Source: Chaetoceros tenuissimus | Taxonomy: Eukaryota; Bacillariophyta; Thalassiosirophyceae; Chaetocerotales; Chaetocerotaceae | Direction of reading: 5' to 3' | Assembly: GCA_021927905.1 (NCBI GenBank) | Contig: BLLK01000045.1 | Location: 3,038,001 to 3,102,000, forward strand | Length of the DNA: 64,000 bases | Part shown: positions 1 to 10,235 of the stretch, one piece after another | Position numbering within the stretch: the first letter of the stretch is position 1 | Layout: each line of letters starts with the position of its first letter | Program-made: the position numbers and the translations under genes | The notes under the pieces: model-generated | Told to the model about the DNA's origin: nothing | The model's input: only the letters and a program-made list of their open reading frames with translations | Database searches by the model: none

Positions 1-992
1 AGTTAGCGTTGCCATGAAACTCATCAAGTGTATTACTTGGCTGTTCATACAAAACAAAATTAGAGGAAAAGAAGACCAGATTCAAAGTTGAAACCAATCG
101 AACTTACTACGTGATAGAAGACGTGATCAATCTGAGCAATAGCAGAGGAGTAATCTGAAACAATTTTATTTGCAATTGTATCAGCATCACCACTATTAGC
201 TGCATCTAAAGTCACTTCAACAACACCACTATTGGGAGCACTATAGGTCAATCCAGATACTGTTGCTGCTTCAAAATCCAATTGACCATTTGAACATGCT
301 TCATATTGAGTTGCCACGTTAATCAAAGAAGGACCAAATATATTATTGCTCACTGTGGCTGCATCATCTGTTGGAGAAGTTGTTGTTCCACCAACAGAGA
401 TTGTTGTAACTCGAAATACTACAATGGATCTCGTCCCAGAGGTGTTGATGGCTAATCTTCTATTGAATGTCGGAAGAGAAGGTGAGCGCCAACTGTACTT
501 TCTCTTTGATAATGTTTGAATCATAGCCGCTTCAGGATGGATGTGCCTTTTTTCACCTCTAATGTAACCACCTTGCTTAAAACCCCAAAGCAACTCTCGA
601 GAGTCTGGAGCTTCAAAGCTTTGGATCATCATATTGTCATCAGTAGGAAGTTCCAAGGTGGAATTGTAAAGGAGTGGATTCTGTACTACAAGTTCGGTAT
701 GGCCACGACTTCTAGCCTTTTCATAATCCCTCTTGAATGATTCATCCACATTTTTAATCTTTAGAGTGATTCCACTGACTCCAGATACCAAGTATTCCGG
801 TGAGACGGCACACATATAATTATGAACCTAATAGAATCCATCCTCGGGATCAGTAGACTTGAGCATAATAACATCACTTTCAATAACTTCTTCACAGACT
901 AGTTCTCCATTTACACTCTTTGCAAATGGACTAGTCAAAGCTTGACCTTCAACATGCGACATGAAGAGGATCAGCAGTAGTGCCGACTTCAT
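1..992 (-). CDS. Gametolysin-like (peptidase M11) secreted protease, 5' part, with in-frame TAG
   Basis: N-terminal part of an M11-type metalloprotease running off the left edge. I chose the ATG at 992 because it opens a clean signal peptide (MKSALLLILFMSHVEGQA). The region with phrases such as TRSIVVFRV, NIFGPS, YEACSNGQLDFE and GVVEVTLDA matches the segment before the catalytic domain in diatom gametolysin-like proteins; the HExxH site is beyond the edge. An intron at 41..107 (donor GTAAGT, acceptor ACAG, phase 0) joins DHVFYHV to PSNTLDEF. In this frame a TAG at 828..830 separates ...DPEDGFY from VHNYMCAV..., although both sides read as one protein. This could be a nonsense allele, a pseudogene or a sequence error. 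Family call fairly firm; intactness doubtful. Confidence 0.68.
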
Positions 993-1734
993 GAGTCCAC
1001 ACGAACTGATAAAGCACATGATGCTTTTTGAAATAGATGCTGTAGCTTACTTTCACTTGTATAGTTACAAGCGTAAGATATTTATTTAGATGCAAGAAAT
1101 CTACTTATTAGGAAATTGATCTGAATATAGCTCAATCAAGATGTAAAGTGAACACATAAGCTTGAACATGCACCTCTATTCTCCTTCCTCTTCATTCATC
1201 AACATGAATGTGTCGTAATAGCCTCATTCGACTCTTATATTTAGCAATTCATGTTAAAAAGCTCTATTTTAATTTCAATTGAGCTATATACAAGAACCAC
1301 AACGGAAGATATTTGTCGAAATTGAAAATTAGAACTTTCGAGCAAATGACAAAGCAAAAATGACCGATTGACATATGGAATACAGTATGTATGATACGTA
1401 CAATGTAATTATAGATGAAAATCAGAGACACTCGTCTTTTCAACTCCGACACTCTATCTCCGAGAAAAGAGCTCCACCAGCAGCAGCAGCCGCATCTTCA
1501 CTCCACAACCCACACAACATCACGTTCATCACAATGGGAACATTTCACAGAAAGATTCAAGATATTATACCTTTACTTATTTCATTAGGAATATTCAACG
1601 TTCCTTTTCAAACTTAGTGTATTTACTCTCTTCACACGTCTCTTCTAAGCACATATCCCGGGTATACTCTTTGGAAGATACAAATAGATTACTTCCAGTC
1701 TGTGTAAAGCCAAGTATTGACTGTCAATACAAAT
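993..1734. promoter_or_regulatory. Divergent intergenic region between M11 protease and orphan gene
   Basis: About 740 bp between two head-to-head genes, so it must hold both promoters. It is AT-rich. Short open frames here (for example near 1375-1617 and 1645-2025) have no recognisable product and look like chance. No specific promoter element could be assigned. Confidence 0.4.
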
Positions 1735-2766
1735 ATGAGTTCTCTGTCGCAGATTGTAGGAAGCAAAATCATAGCAGGCAGCATACAAAAATCCTTTTTC
1801 CTCGATAATGGTGACATCATCGTACGACAAGTCGACCCAAAAGAGTTGGAAACTGTTAAATTTACTCCAGTATCTATAGCACAAGAAGATACGACTCGAT
1901 CTGATGATGCACGTCCCAAGAACGTTGAAAAAGTTGAGAAACAGGCACGAAAAAAAGTCGAGAAAGAATATCAAACATACACCAAGACATTTCCTAAATA
2001 CTATGAAAACGATAGTAGCCAGCAAGAGATAATACTAGATGGATTGCTTCGTCAATGCAGTCAACATTTTCCAAGTGTAAAGATTTCTCGATCGACAACT
2101 GCAAGCTGTCAATACTCAACTGTGCTTGAATTCAAAGGCGATACTGAAGATAACATGAGTAGAGCACGATCTTTTCTAGAACGGAAAGTGACTAGATTGA
2201 TTGACAACCATAATGCAAGGACACTTTTAAAAAGTGGGGATAAATGTATAGAGGTTGATATCAAATTAGATGCTTCTTTTCAGCAGCGAGGTAAACTTGG
2301 TATTGAAAATAATTTCACTGATACTAAGAACGGCTTATGGGTGAGAAAGTTCGAAGGTAAAGGGCAACTTCCTTCCATTTTGGGAAAATTCATCAAGTGT
2401 GCTTTGATTACGCATGTAAAGACTTGCGTCGATACTACATTTGAAGCTGTAGCTTCCAAAGATTTTTGGAACAAAGCTTTCATGAAAGCAAGATCGACAT
2501 GGAAAAGAACTCAAAATGAATCAGATAAATGGGTCATTGCAAGAGTATGTTTATTGGATACTGATGCTGAATCCATCGACATGGACTTTGTACAAAGTGA
2601 TTCATCCGGTCGTCGTTCAATAAAATACAGAAATGGCACTCTATATCGTGATCCAGCTTCTTCGACATTGAATTCACCAATAGCAAAAAGAGGATTATCC
2701 AGCAATACTACAGCGATTCAAACAAAAAAGGCAAAACTTGACGAAATCATATCTATATTCAAATAG
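1735..2766 (+). CDS. Orphan protein, 343 aa, probably nuclear
   Basis: Single-exon gene. The open frame extends upstream to a TTG, but the first ATG is at 1735 (MSSLSQIVGSKIIAG...). I recognise no domain. Visible features are a Lys/Glu-rich stretch near residues 65-85 (VEKVEKQARKKVEKEY), a middle region with mixed alpha/beta character (residues ~105-290) and a basic, low-complexity C-terminus ending KKAKLDEIISIFK. There is no signal peptide or membrane segment, so a soluble, possibly nuclear protein is a reasonable guess. It is convergent with RPS11. Coding nature is supported by length, uninterrupted frame and normal composition; function unknown. Confidence 0.6.
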   Translation: MSSLSQIVGSKIIAGSIQKSFFLDNGDIIVRQVDPKELETVKFTPVSIAQEDTTRSDDARPKNVEKVEKQARKKVEKEYQTYTKTFPKYYENDSSQQEIILDGLLRQCSQHFPSVKISRSTTASCQYSTVLEFKGDTEDNMSRARSFLERKVTRLIDNHNARTLLKSGDKCIEVDIKLDASFQQRGKLGIENNFTDTKNGLWVRKFEGKGQLPSILGKFIKCALITHVKTCVDTTFEAVASKDFWNKAFMKARSTWKRTQNESDKWVIARVCLLDTDAESIDMDFVQSDSSGRRSIKYRNGTLYRDPASSTLNSPIAKRGLSSNTTAIQTKKAKLDEIISIFK

Positions 2767-3193
2767 CAATTCTTGATATGTTTCAAGTTCCACCGCAAAC
2801 ATGTTATATATTTCAATAATTATTCATAGTGTAAATTATTTAAGAACCTATGCTCACTTTTCTATATTAATTTAGAATTTGAAGTTGATGAATAATCGTA
2901 ATAAAAGAGAAGCATTCCTTGACTAGACTTAAAAGAGACTTTCGTAGAAAAGGTAAAGGATTCATTCCAAAATGATTAATAAAACCTCCAGAGGAGTGCT
3001 TTCGACAGTAGTTCTACACAAGTCTACGTACAGGAAAACAAGTCTAGTATGAGGATTTCATTCCAGTAGATACTCCATCAGTACACATTTATGACAACAA
3101 TCTCTTGTCTTTTTCAAAGCTACTCTAGACTCTAGAAGAAGAACAGGTTTACTATTAGGTTCAGATTATTTATTTGCTTAATTTACTCCTTGT
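2767..3193. other. Convergent 3' intergenic region
   Basis: About 430 bp between the 3' ends of the orphan gene and RPS11. It is AT-rich with no recognised gene, repeat or RNA; it presumably carries both polyadenylation regions. Confidence 0.4.
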
Positions 3194-3691
3194 TTAGAAC
3201 ACACGGAAGGACTTCTTTCCAGCTTGTGCGTTGATAGCAGGCTCGTGAGCTACAACATTGAATCTAACAGTCTTGGAAAGAGGACGGCACTGTCCGATGG
3301 TTACAATATCTCCCTCCTTTACGTTGAATGCTGGAGAGCAGTGAACGGAAATATTCTTGTGTCTCTTCTCGAAACGACGGTACTTGGAGATGTAGTGAAG
3401 GTAGTCTCTGCGTACAACAATAGTGCGCTTCATCTTGTTGGAGATAACAAGTCCCTTAAGGATACGTCCACGGATGGAAACGTTTCCGGTGAATGGGCAC
3501 TTCTTGTCAACGTAATTTCCCTCAATAGCTGCATCTGGAGTCTTGATTCCAAGACCTACAGAGCGAGTGAAACGCATAGACTTTGCCTTCTTTCCAACAA
3601 CACGCTTGCGTGCTACGAAAACAGCATCTTGGCACTGGTAAGCCTTTTCGTGCTGATCGCACTCCTTGTATGTGGTCTGTTTAACTGGCAT
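3194..3691 (-). CDS. RPS11: 40S ribosomal protein S11 (uS17)
   Basis: 165-aa cytosolic small-subunit ribosomal protein. The central and C-terminal part carries the uS17 OB-fold signature: [48 protein letters not shown] and the [15 protein letters not shown] strand that binds 18S rRNA. Length is close to other eukaryotic S11 proteins. Start is the ATG at 3691; a pyrimidine-rich tract ending in CAG just upstream could be the acceptor of a 5' UTR intron. Codon choice is more regular than in the neighbours, as expected for a highly expressed gene. Confidence 0.96.
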   Translation of the reverse strand: MPVKQTTYKECDQHEKAYQCQDAVFVARKRVVGKKAKSMRFTRSVGLGIKTPDAAIEGNYVDKKCPFTGNVSIRGRILKGLVISNKMKRTIVVRRDYLHYISKYRRFEKRHKNISVHCSPAFNVKEGDIVTIGQCRPLSKTVRFNVVAHEPAINAQAGKKSFRVF

Positions 3692-4665
3692 ATTAGAAAT
3701 GAACCCTGAAAGCTATAATTTGGAAAAAGAAACGATAGTTAGCAATTGATTAAAATGAAAATGAATTTGGTCTTTTGATAATTCTCGATAGTGATTTGCA
3801 AGTCATGCATGTATTCTTCCTCTCGTTCAAACATTCTTTCTTCTTTCAATCATCTCTTCAGACGTTAGTGGGTTCATGTTGCCTCAAAGTTTTTTCTTGA
3901 TAGATAGTAAAGTAAATCTTTCAGTGAGAAGCAATAGTCTGCTCTACAGTTTCCCACTGGTGTCTTTCACTTTTCATATTCGTTGTGTATTTATCTTCTG
4001 TATCATCCTCTCTGTGTGGTCATAACTTTCTCTCCATAGCATATATGAATCAACATTTGCAGCTCAGGTAGCTTCTTCGTATGTTTGTGATTCTTGAAGT
4101 ATTTTCCACCAATCCAGCCCCAGCCTTTACATTCATTTTCAGTTCATATTCAATAATATTATTGACTTGCTAATCACTACCGATAGTCCATGCTCATTAC
4201 GTATTCATCAAGGTCGTCGTACCTAAAAACTCTACCACCTTGATAGCTTGATCTCCTTCAGCACTCTGCTCTCAGTCTGGGAAAGCGTTTGGTTTTAGTA
4301 AAAGGTAGCAAACTGAGGTGTGACCGTAGCGAAGTCAGACGATCGCGCAATTTTTTCACTTTCCCGCCCACCCTTTCTCCTTTTTATCTTTTTCTTTCTC
4401 ACAAAAATATTTTAACGGTCTCGAAGTTTTATAACCGTCACAAAGTAGTGTTGCATTTTCGAAAACTCAACTCAACTCAACTCAATGATTTGATTTATTT
4501 CTAAATTGCCAGTGCGGCATGTACTATTCTGGGAATTTTCGAAAAGTTATTGAGGCAATATTTTACATTTTACATATTATGTGTACTGTATGAGTATATC
4601 CATAAGTAAGTGAATCAATATATTTTTTTATATTTTCAAAATAGCTGTTGTAAATTTCAATGAAA
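3692..4665. promoter_or_regulatory. Upstream region of RPS11
   Basis: Nearly 1 kb between the RPS11 start and the 3' end of the aspartyl protease. It must contain the RPS11 promoter and possibly a 5' UTR intron. A 71-codon frame at 4289-4504 shows no protein-like features. I see no repeat or RNA gene that I can support. Confidence 0.4.
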
Positions 4666-6219
4666 CTACATTTTTCCGCTTCTTTTCCTTGTGCATAGAG
4701 CCAAAAGTATAAATAGAATCACGAGAATACCTTGCGACCAACGAATGTATTGACAGCGAAAAGGATTTTCGTCACATATTTTATTCATATGCATGCGGAT
4801 GATTTCTTTATGGTCAAGATAATGATCAACTACCACCATCGCTTCCTGCTTTCCCTCATCTACAAGAATCTTATTATGATTACAGTCACTTTCCACCATT
4901 CCTATCCTCATATTCTCAATATCAAACAGAACATTATGGTCTCTCATGAAGTTAGAACCTAGAATGTTGCCTTGAACTTTGTTGATGTCAGATCGAATGA
5001 GTGGAATATAACGCTTTTCATGAGTATCATATGAAAAATATGACGATGGTGGCATTGCTACAAGTATGTCCCTCCTGAAATTTGTAATGTTGTGCTTTGC
5101 AACATGGATATCATTCAAAAGTAACGATTCATCATTACTTTCAGACTTTACTCCCTTCATTTGAAAAATCAGTGTTGGCCATTTTTGTAACTCTTCTGGA
5201 GTTGACACTAATTGTTCTTTTGGAAATTTACTTCCTTTTATTTTCATCCATATTTTGTCCAATTCATTCATGATATCGGTTGATACAAATGTTGCTGTTG
5301 TACCACTATCAAGTATAGTTCCTCTTTTATTTATGCGTCTTGGATGTACTTCCAGCTTAATCAAGTTAACATCTTCTTTACCATGCAAGATATCTCGAAC
5401 ACTTTCCCCTCCATTTTCATGAACGTAGATATTTCTTATTTCCACTCCATATAGCCCCGAAGTGTTGATCATTGACATATATGATAGATCTGTGCTGTTA
5501 TGTCCAAGTCGCTCATCTATACCTCCTAGTGTCATGGAGCCTGTCATAGATCCTGCTATGGGGTTCTTCGAAAGACAAAGGGAAAATTTCTTTTCTTCAA
5601 TGTATTTTTCTTCATACATCTGCCTCCATAACGAGGGACCCTGCATCCCTAACCCTGCTATACCATTTGCCAACTGTAACCGGAATTCCGATTCTACTGA
5701 ATCCATACAAGTAAACTTGATAGGAAGTGTATTGTCTACTTCGATCGTTTGATTTTCGTCTTGACTTTCTACTAAAAACTTTTGGGGAGGTCCTCCTGGA
5801 TGTACTTTATCTAGAGCTTCTTTTCCAGACCAGCGGCTTCCCTCTAAATATTCAGATTTCACTTTGCATATATCATTTTCCTCGTCACATGTGCCAGTGG
5901 AGCACTCTGAACATGTCAAAGCTCTGAATGATTCTGATTTTCTATGATCAAAGAATGGATCTGTATGTTTCTTTCCACAGTCTGAACATTCTGTGCATGG
6001 AATACCAACATTATCACTTCCTGTATCTAAAATTACTGTCTGACGCTGTGCAGGTGATCCAATGTAGAGATCTATGTAATATGCACCGTAGTCTTGATAA
6101 ATTGGAAATGCAGATGGTACATCCATCAATCTTCTCCTACCTTCATTGCCGCGGATAGATCCATGCCTGGATTGATTGGTAGGCTCAGTAAGTGCAAAAG
6201 TTAACGTCTTATCCATCAT
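4666..6219 (-). CDS. Pepsin-like aspartyl protease (family A1) with C-terminal membrane anchor
   Basis: Aspartic endopeptidase. Both catalytic aspartates are in canonical settings: ILDTGSDN (about residues 63-70) and ILDSGTTATFV (about 302-312), with a Cys-rich insert (CTECSDCGKK, CSECSTGTC) after the first site as in many stramenopile homologues. The C-terminus has one hydrophobic helix (GILVILFILLALC) followed by basic residues, so it is a type I membrane protein facing a lumen or the outside. The frame continues upstream only to a TTG at 6249; the first in-frame ATG is 6219, giving 517 aa without a signal peptide. A short upstream signal-peptide exon is therefore likely but I could not place it with confidence. 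Confidence 0.9.
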   Translation of the reverse strand: MMDKTLTFALTEPTNQSRHGSIRGNEGRRRLMDVPSAFPIYQDYGAYYIDLYIGSPAQRQTVILDTGSDNVGIPCTECSDCGKKHTDPFFDHRKSESFRALTCSECSTGTCDEENDICKVKSEYLEGSRWSGKEALDKVHPGGPPQKFLVESQDENQTIEVDNTLPIKFTCMDSVESEFRLQLANGIAGLGMQGPSLWRQMYEEKYIEEKKFSLCLSKNPIAGSMTGSMTLGGIDERLGHNSTDLSYMSMINTSGLYGVEIRNIYVHENGGESVRDILHGKEDVNLIKLEVHPRRINKRGTILDSGTTATFVSTDIMNELDKIWMKIKGSKFPKEQLVSTPEELQKWPTLIFQMKGVKSESNDESLLLNDIHVAKHNITNFRRDILVAMPPSSYFSYDTHEKRYIPLIRSDINKVQGNILGSNFMRDHNVLFDIENMRIGMVESDCNHNKILVDEGKQEAMVVVDHYLDHKEIIRMHMNKICDENPFRCQYIRWSQGILVILFILLALCTRKRSGKM

Positions 6220-6657
6220 TTCACTGTGTTTGCCATGAAACCAGCTCAATTTATGATACCATTCAATTCATTTCAATTATTAGCGATAGCAGAGGACCAA
6301 GATCTCGAAGATATTATCAAAATTATCATTTTATTGCATAAAAATCTGTACCATCCCTGGAAAATAAGAAAATGGGACTAAATACCCCAATAAATGACTC
6401 GTTCCCACCAAATGAAATTAAAAAAAAAATGATTTTGGTTTCTCTGAAATTTATTTCTATATGTATAATTATATATTTATATATATATGGTCAAATTTGA
6501 TATTTTAACTAAGTAAACATCCACAACTTGCTTCATTTGGAGTATAGTTGTACTGGGTTCCAATAGCTATTTCAGAATTTATGTTTGCAGATGGAAAAGA
6601 TATTTATCAAGCATAGTATATATGCTTTATGATATTGGCAATCTCATATTGGAAAAA
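6220..6657. other. Intergenic region, possible missing first exon of the protease
   Basis: About 440 bp between the protease and the next minus-strand gene, with long A/T runs. A small minus-strand frame starting near 6333 encodes a hydrophobic N-terminus (MIILIISSRSWSSAIA), but no good donor site connects it to the protease frame, so I do not annotate it as an exon. Confidence 0.3.
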
Positions 6658-7143
6658 CTATTTTTTATCTTTTTCATATGTTTTGATTGCCTTTTTGATT
6701 ACATCGTTGATATCTGCCACAGATACTTTCTTTATTGCTACATTTGAATTCTCTCGCTCAACTTGATTTTCTCCTGGAATACTCAGCCTACTCAACAAAG
6801 AATTCACATTGTAATCTTCATCCATTTCTGATTGTCCCAAAGCCAATCTTTGTTCTTTTAGAAAATTTTGGTTTTCCTCTTCAATAGCCTCATCCAATTG
6901 TGCCTTTAGAGAATTTTGAATCATTCTCTCCTGTTGCTCTAATTGCGAGTCAATTTGATCTTGGAGCTGAGCATCCAATTCATTTTGAATATATTCGTCC
7001 ATATAATCTTCAAAGTCCTCTTCATAGTCATCCGTGATGAACTGGTTTTCTTCTTCACTATTGTAAGAGCGAGTCGAGTTGTCGCTATCATCGCAATCGG
7101 AGCAATCACCAAAGTCTCTCTCAAGCTTTTCAGAGTCACTCAT
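6658..7143 (-). CDS. Acidic Gln/Glu/Asp-rich coiled-coil protein, 161 aa
   Basis: Small acidic protein starting at the ATG at 7143 (MSDSEKLERDFGDCSDCDD). Residues ~30-60 are strongly acidic (ITDDYEEDFEDYMDEY). Residues ~60-105 form a Gln/Glu-rich probable coiled coil (LQDQIDSQLEQQERMIQN and on). The C-terminus is more basic (VIKKAIKTYEKDKK). No family recognised, no signal peptide. It is head-to-head with DPY30 and shares a ~550-bp intergenic region with it. Likely a real gene, function unknown. Confidence 0.55.
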   Translation of the reverse strand: MSDSEKLERDFGDCSDCDDSDNSTRSYNSEEENQFITDDYEEDFEDYMDEYIQNELDAQLQDQIDSQLEQQERMIQNSLKAQLDEAIEEENQNFLKEQRLALGQSEMDEDYNVNSLLSRLSIPGENQVERENSNVAIKKVSVADINDVIKKAIKTYEKDKK

Positions 7144-7697
7144 CACTGTATTATATCAATACTTCAATTCTAAGGGACGGATTTTTTTAGAACTGTTGAT
7201 TATGCAGCACGCATTCTGTGTCTCTATTCTCTATCTTTTCTATTCAACTCCCCACTTTGCTCTTGTCTCTATTAAATATTCTCTAATACATGCAATGAAA
7301 TCTATCGGGCTCTGATCCTGACTATCGTATGATTTCAATTTGAAGATGATGGAAACGTTGAAAGATGGGAGATAGAACTCAGATCTTCACCGCTTTGAAT
7401 TGAATAACAACACATGAAAATGAAAAACGAAACAAAAATGGTAAAATCTAAATACTTGTGGTACTTACAAAACTAAGATCATAGTTTCAAAGTAGCTATC
7501 CATCATTGCCAAGAAACAATGACAGCACAGCTGGTTCCGAGAGCAGTTCAAAACGATGATCGACACTAGTTAGTAGACTGAGAAGAGAAGAGAGATAACT
7601 GTGCTGCAACTAAATACCTTTTCAATTGAAACTTCAAACATCAACATTAGGAAATAGAACGTCTCAAAACTGGTTTTTCTAGTAATCACAAAAAGAA
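7144..7697. promoter_or_regulatory. Bidirectional promoter region, acidic protein / DPY30
   Basis: About 550 bp between two head-to-head genes. No unambiguous elements or repeats seen. Confidence 0.4.
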
Positions 7698-8233
7698 ATG
7701 CAAAACTCTCAGCAAATTACACAACAGCAACTCCAGCAGATGCAAATGCAGCGTCAATTACAAAACGCTGGCAATTCATACAATGCTGCAGCCAGTCAAG
7801 GACAAGGATTGGGTCTCGGAGGTGTTGGGGGACAAGGAATGCAGTATACTCCTCAGCAACTAGCTGCTGCTGCAGCTGCTGCTAGTGGACTGACTGGCGG
7901 CGGGCAGGGACAACAGAACGTTCCTATTCGTGCATACCTAGACCAAACTGTGATTCCTATTCTTGTAGATGGTGAGTCATGCAGGGAGTGTTGATGTTTT
8001 TAGATATACACCGCAAATGTCAGATTATATATAGAGACCGTTCACCTTTTTAAGCAAATGAAAATGATATTTGTCTTTGTGTCAACTCTTTTATGATGTG
8101 TTCTCGTGTTCTCACTTTTCATCATTTCAACACAGGAATGTCCGAGCTTGTAAAAGAACGTCCGGCAAATCCAGTTCAGTGGTTGGCTTCATATTTGCTT
8201 CGCAATGATCCACAAAAACCAAATCAATCGTAG
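7698..8233 (+). CDS. DPY30: DPY30 subunit of COMPASS-type H3K4 methyltransferase
   Basis: Two exons (7698..7971 and 8136..8233) with a 164-bp intron (donor GTGAGT, acceptor ACAG) give a 123-aa protein. The C-terminal ~40 residues are a clear Dpy-30 motif: VPIRAYLDQTVIPILVDG, then MSELVKERPANPVQWLASYLL, the paired helices that make the dimeric four-helix bundle binding the ASH2L C-terminus. The N-terminal ~75 residues are low complexity: Gln/Met-rich, then Gly-rich, then poly-Ala. If the intron is ignored the domain is cut in half. Dpy-30 domains also occur in some ciliary and Golgi proteins, but the short Dpy-30-only layout favours the chromatin subunit. Confidence 0.92.
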
Positions 8234-8680
8234 ATTCAGGGATATCTATCATCAAGAAATGAGTAGAAGTTTCAAAGAGAAGAAGGGTATTGTTAACATG
8301 AGATTTTGGGAACACATGTGAACGGCTATGATAGCTACTTTTCTAAATTAAAAATTGTAATCCAATTGGAATGTTTATTCTTGATACTAGGTAGAGATAT
8401 TTGTAATATTGCGAGGGTAGTCACATATACTTCCTCCGGCTATTTGCTTCCCCGACAACGGTATTTCCTCATGCTTCAGGAAATGTTTTCTGTTTCTTGA
8501 TAAGCCTAAACTGAGCCCTGTGAATAAACACTCCAAAAGATTTGAAGACTGTGCATTACATAGATAGCCATCAGTAGATCCAAGCTTTCTTTATTCTCCA
8601 TTTTGCCACGGGATAATTACAATATTCTCCAAGAATATTTCATGTTTTTTTTTTAGCAAGGATTACTGCCAATTGTTTCT
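8234..8680. other. Convergent 3' intergenic region
   Basis: About 450 bp between the DPY30 stop and the stop of the next minus-strand gene. No convincing gene, RNA or repeat. Confidence 0.4.
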
Positions 8681-9088
8681 CTAACCCAAATACAATCTAT
8701 AGACTCCAGCCCCAGCCCAGACTGCACTACATCCCATCAAGAATCTTTTTTGACTTTTAGCCTCTTTCATAAGTTTCTTTGGACCCTCGTCTGGAAGTTC
8801 CGATGCAAGTTTCATAAAATACAGTGACAATCCCGTACATGTAGCTACACCAGTCATTAAGCACGCTGTACATGAACCTTCTCCGTCGTCGGAACTATTG
8901 TCATCATTTGGATCCAGTCTATTAGGTTGTGATGTTTGTTGAGACATTTGAAAACTTATACATTTTCCTTGTTGAAATGTCGTGCTCTTTATTGTTGACA
9001 CCTCAGTGTTTTTACCCAACATGTACAAGCTCGGATTCGGCGCGATACTTATGCTTGATCCATTGAGAAAATATTGCGAGGAAACCAT
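8681..9088 (-). CDS. Small membrane protein with CxxC motif, possibly DMAC1/TMEM261-like
   Basis: 135-aa protein. The C-terminal half has a Cys pair (SCTACLMTGVATC) running straight into a hydrophobic helix, a polar loop (LPDEGPKKLMKEAKSQKR) and a second hydrophobic helix (FLMGCSAVWAGAGVYRLYLG). CxxC directly before a membrane segment resembles the DUF4536/DMAC1 family of mitochondrial complex I assembly proteins, but the match is short. The N-terminal ~50 residues could be a targeting region; the Met at ~48 (MSQQTSQPN) is an alternative start. The 5' edge lies where the 9.1-12.1 kb duplicated segment begins. Confidence 0.5.
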   Translation of the reverse strand: MVSSQYFLNGSSISIAPNPSLYMLGKNTEVSTIKSTTFQQGKCISFQMSQQTSQPNRLDPNDDNSSDDGEGSCTACLMTGVATCTGLSLYFMKLASELPDEGPKKLMKEAKSQKRFLMGCSAVWAGAGVYRLYLG

Positions 9089-9094
9089 TGTGTT

Positions 9095-10235
9095 GGAACG
9101 AATTGAAAGTGCTATTCAAAATTGAACCACCAAATGAAAATGGTATCTATTGAACGATAGTATGGTACAAATAAAAAATTACAACAAAAAAAGAAAAGAG
9201 AGAAATTAAAGAATGGATGGAAGTCATTGTTTTTCAACTGCATGAAAACTTCGTACATACTCATCCGTACCAGATGGATCATAGCTACCTGACTAGCCAA
9301 TACATTTGAATTGAATTCTTTTCATTTCATTTCTTGATCCTCTTGGGCTTGGGGCTTGGATTACAGAACACACTTTGATCCATAATTTAATGACATAGAT
9401 TCTTCCTTCCTCTAAGATTATTGCAGAAAATCGATTTGTAAAGTATGGGCTTGCATTGTTTTCTTATTACATCATACGTAGCAGACTGTCTTCTTGCTTT
9501 ATATTTTATAATTTATTATGTTTGCAAGAAATAGAGAGAGGAGACGTGGACATATAAAATCAAAAGTTAGTTTTAGTGCATACCAAGATCATCTCCAGCG
9601 TCATCATCAGCTTCGTCATCAGGCTCATTAGATGGTCTCTTCATCTTCATCATCATAATCATATCCATAGTCAGCATCTCCATCCGCATCATAATAGCCA
9701 TCGTCACCTGCGTCGTCAGCGACTTCGTAGTAATACTCGTCTTCTTCCCCTTCCTCTTCCTCTTCATCATCATATCCATAGTCATCATCTCCATCCGCAT
9801 AATAGCCACCGTCACCTGCGTCCACGACTTCGTAATACTCTTCTTCCTCTTCCTCTTCCTCTTCATAGTACTCATAATACTCGTCTTCGTCGTTTGTATC
9901 ACTCTCCAAGTATTCGCCGCCTTCATCGTCGTCGTATTCATAGTATTCATCTAGCTTTCGCTCTTGTGTTTCTTGTGTCCCACGTAGCTTTCCAACTGCA
10001 GCAGGAGTCTCAAGTCCAGCAGAAGGAATAATGAGCAAGGAAAGACTCAGTAAAAGAAGTAGAGCAGCTGATTTCAGTGGTGACATCTTCATGCTCAAGT
10101 AGAATTAATGGTTTCGTTTTGTAAGGAAAATGTCACTTTCAATATTTATTTGTTGATACTGTTTCGTTTGGTCAGTTTTCTTTTGTGAGCAAACATTTTA
10201 GTGACATTTTTCAACTTAACGTCAGATTCGCTCAG
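9095..10235. repeat. Direct segmental duplication, copy A
   Basis: This ~1.14 kb segment and 10995..12150 are direct copies. Shared blocks include the stretch after 9095 (GTGCTATTCAAAATTGAA versus GTGCTCTTCAAAATTGAA), the 3' flank of the Tyr-rich gene (GGATTACAGAACA, ACATCATACGTAG, AATAGAGAGAGGA), the coding region and the promoter side (TTAATGGTTTCGTT). Identity is uneven: high in the signal-peptide and 3' coding parts, lower with indels elsewhere, so the duplication is not very recent. Confidence 0.8.
9628..10092 (-). CDS. Secreted Tyr/Asp/Glu-rich acidic protein A (cingulin-like), C-terminus shifted
   Basis: 154-aa protein from the ATG at 10092 (the frame's first codon at 10098 is TTG). 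Strong signal peptide (MKMSPLKSAALLLLLSLSL...PSAG), then GKLRGTQETQERKLDEYYEYD: an R-K-L site resembling the R-x-L sites where diatom silaffin and cingulin precursors are cut. The rest is Tyr in a sea of Asp/Glu (EYYEYYEE, GYYADGDDDYGYDDEEE). It lacks the ~25-residue SKREAYYY...NPYY block of copy B, has extra EYYEVADDAG-type units, and its end is in a different frame from B: it stops at 9628, while the B-like tail (PSNEPDDEADDDAGDDLGMH) continues in the neighbouring frame to ~9573. Probably a cell-wall or vesicle-lumen protein; role inferred. Confidence 0.75.
   Translation of the reverse strand: MKMSPLKSAALLLLLSLSLLIIPSAGLETPAAVGKLRGTQETQERKLDEYYEYDDDEGGEYLESDTNDEDEYYEYYEEEEEEEEEYYEVVDAGDGGYYADGDDDYGYDDEEEEEGEEDEYYYEVADDAGDDGYYDADGDADYGYDYDDEDEETI

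Noticed and set aside
3224-3709. 161-codon plus-strand open frame over RPS11
   Set aside because: Antisense shadow of a highly biased ribosomal gene; no protein features.
4289-4504. Plus-strand 71-codon frame in the RPS11 upstream region
   Set aside because: No conserved motif or targeting signal; A/T-driven composition.
6280-6333. MIILIISSRSWSSAIA as a signal-peptide exon of the aspartyl protease
   Set aside because: Only a poor donor (GTCCTC) would link it in frame; evidence too weak.
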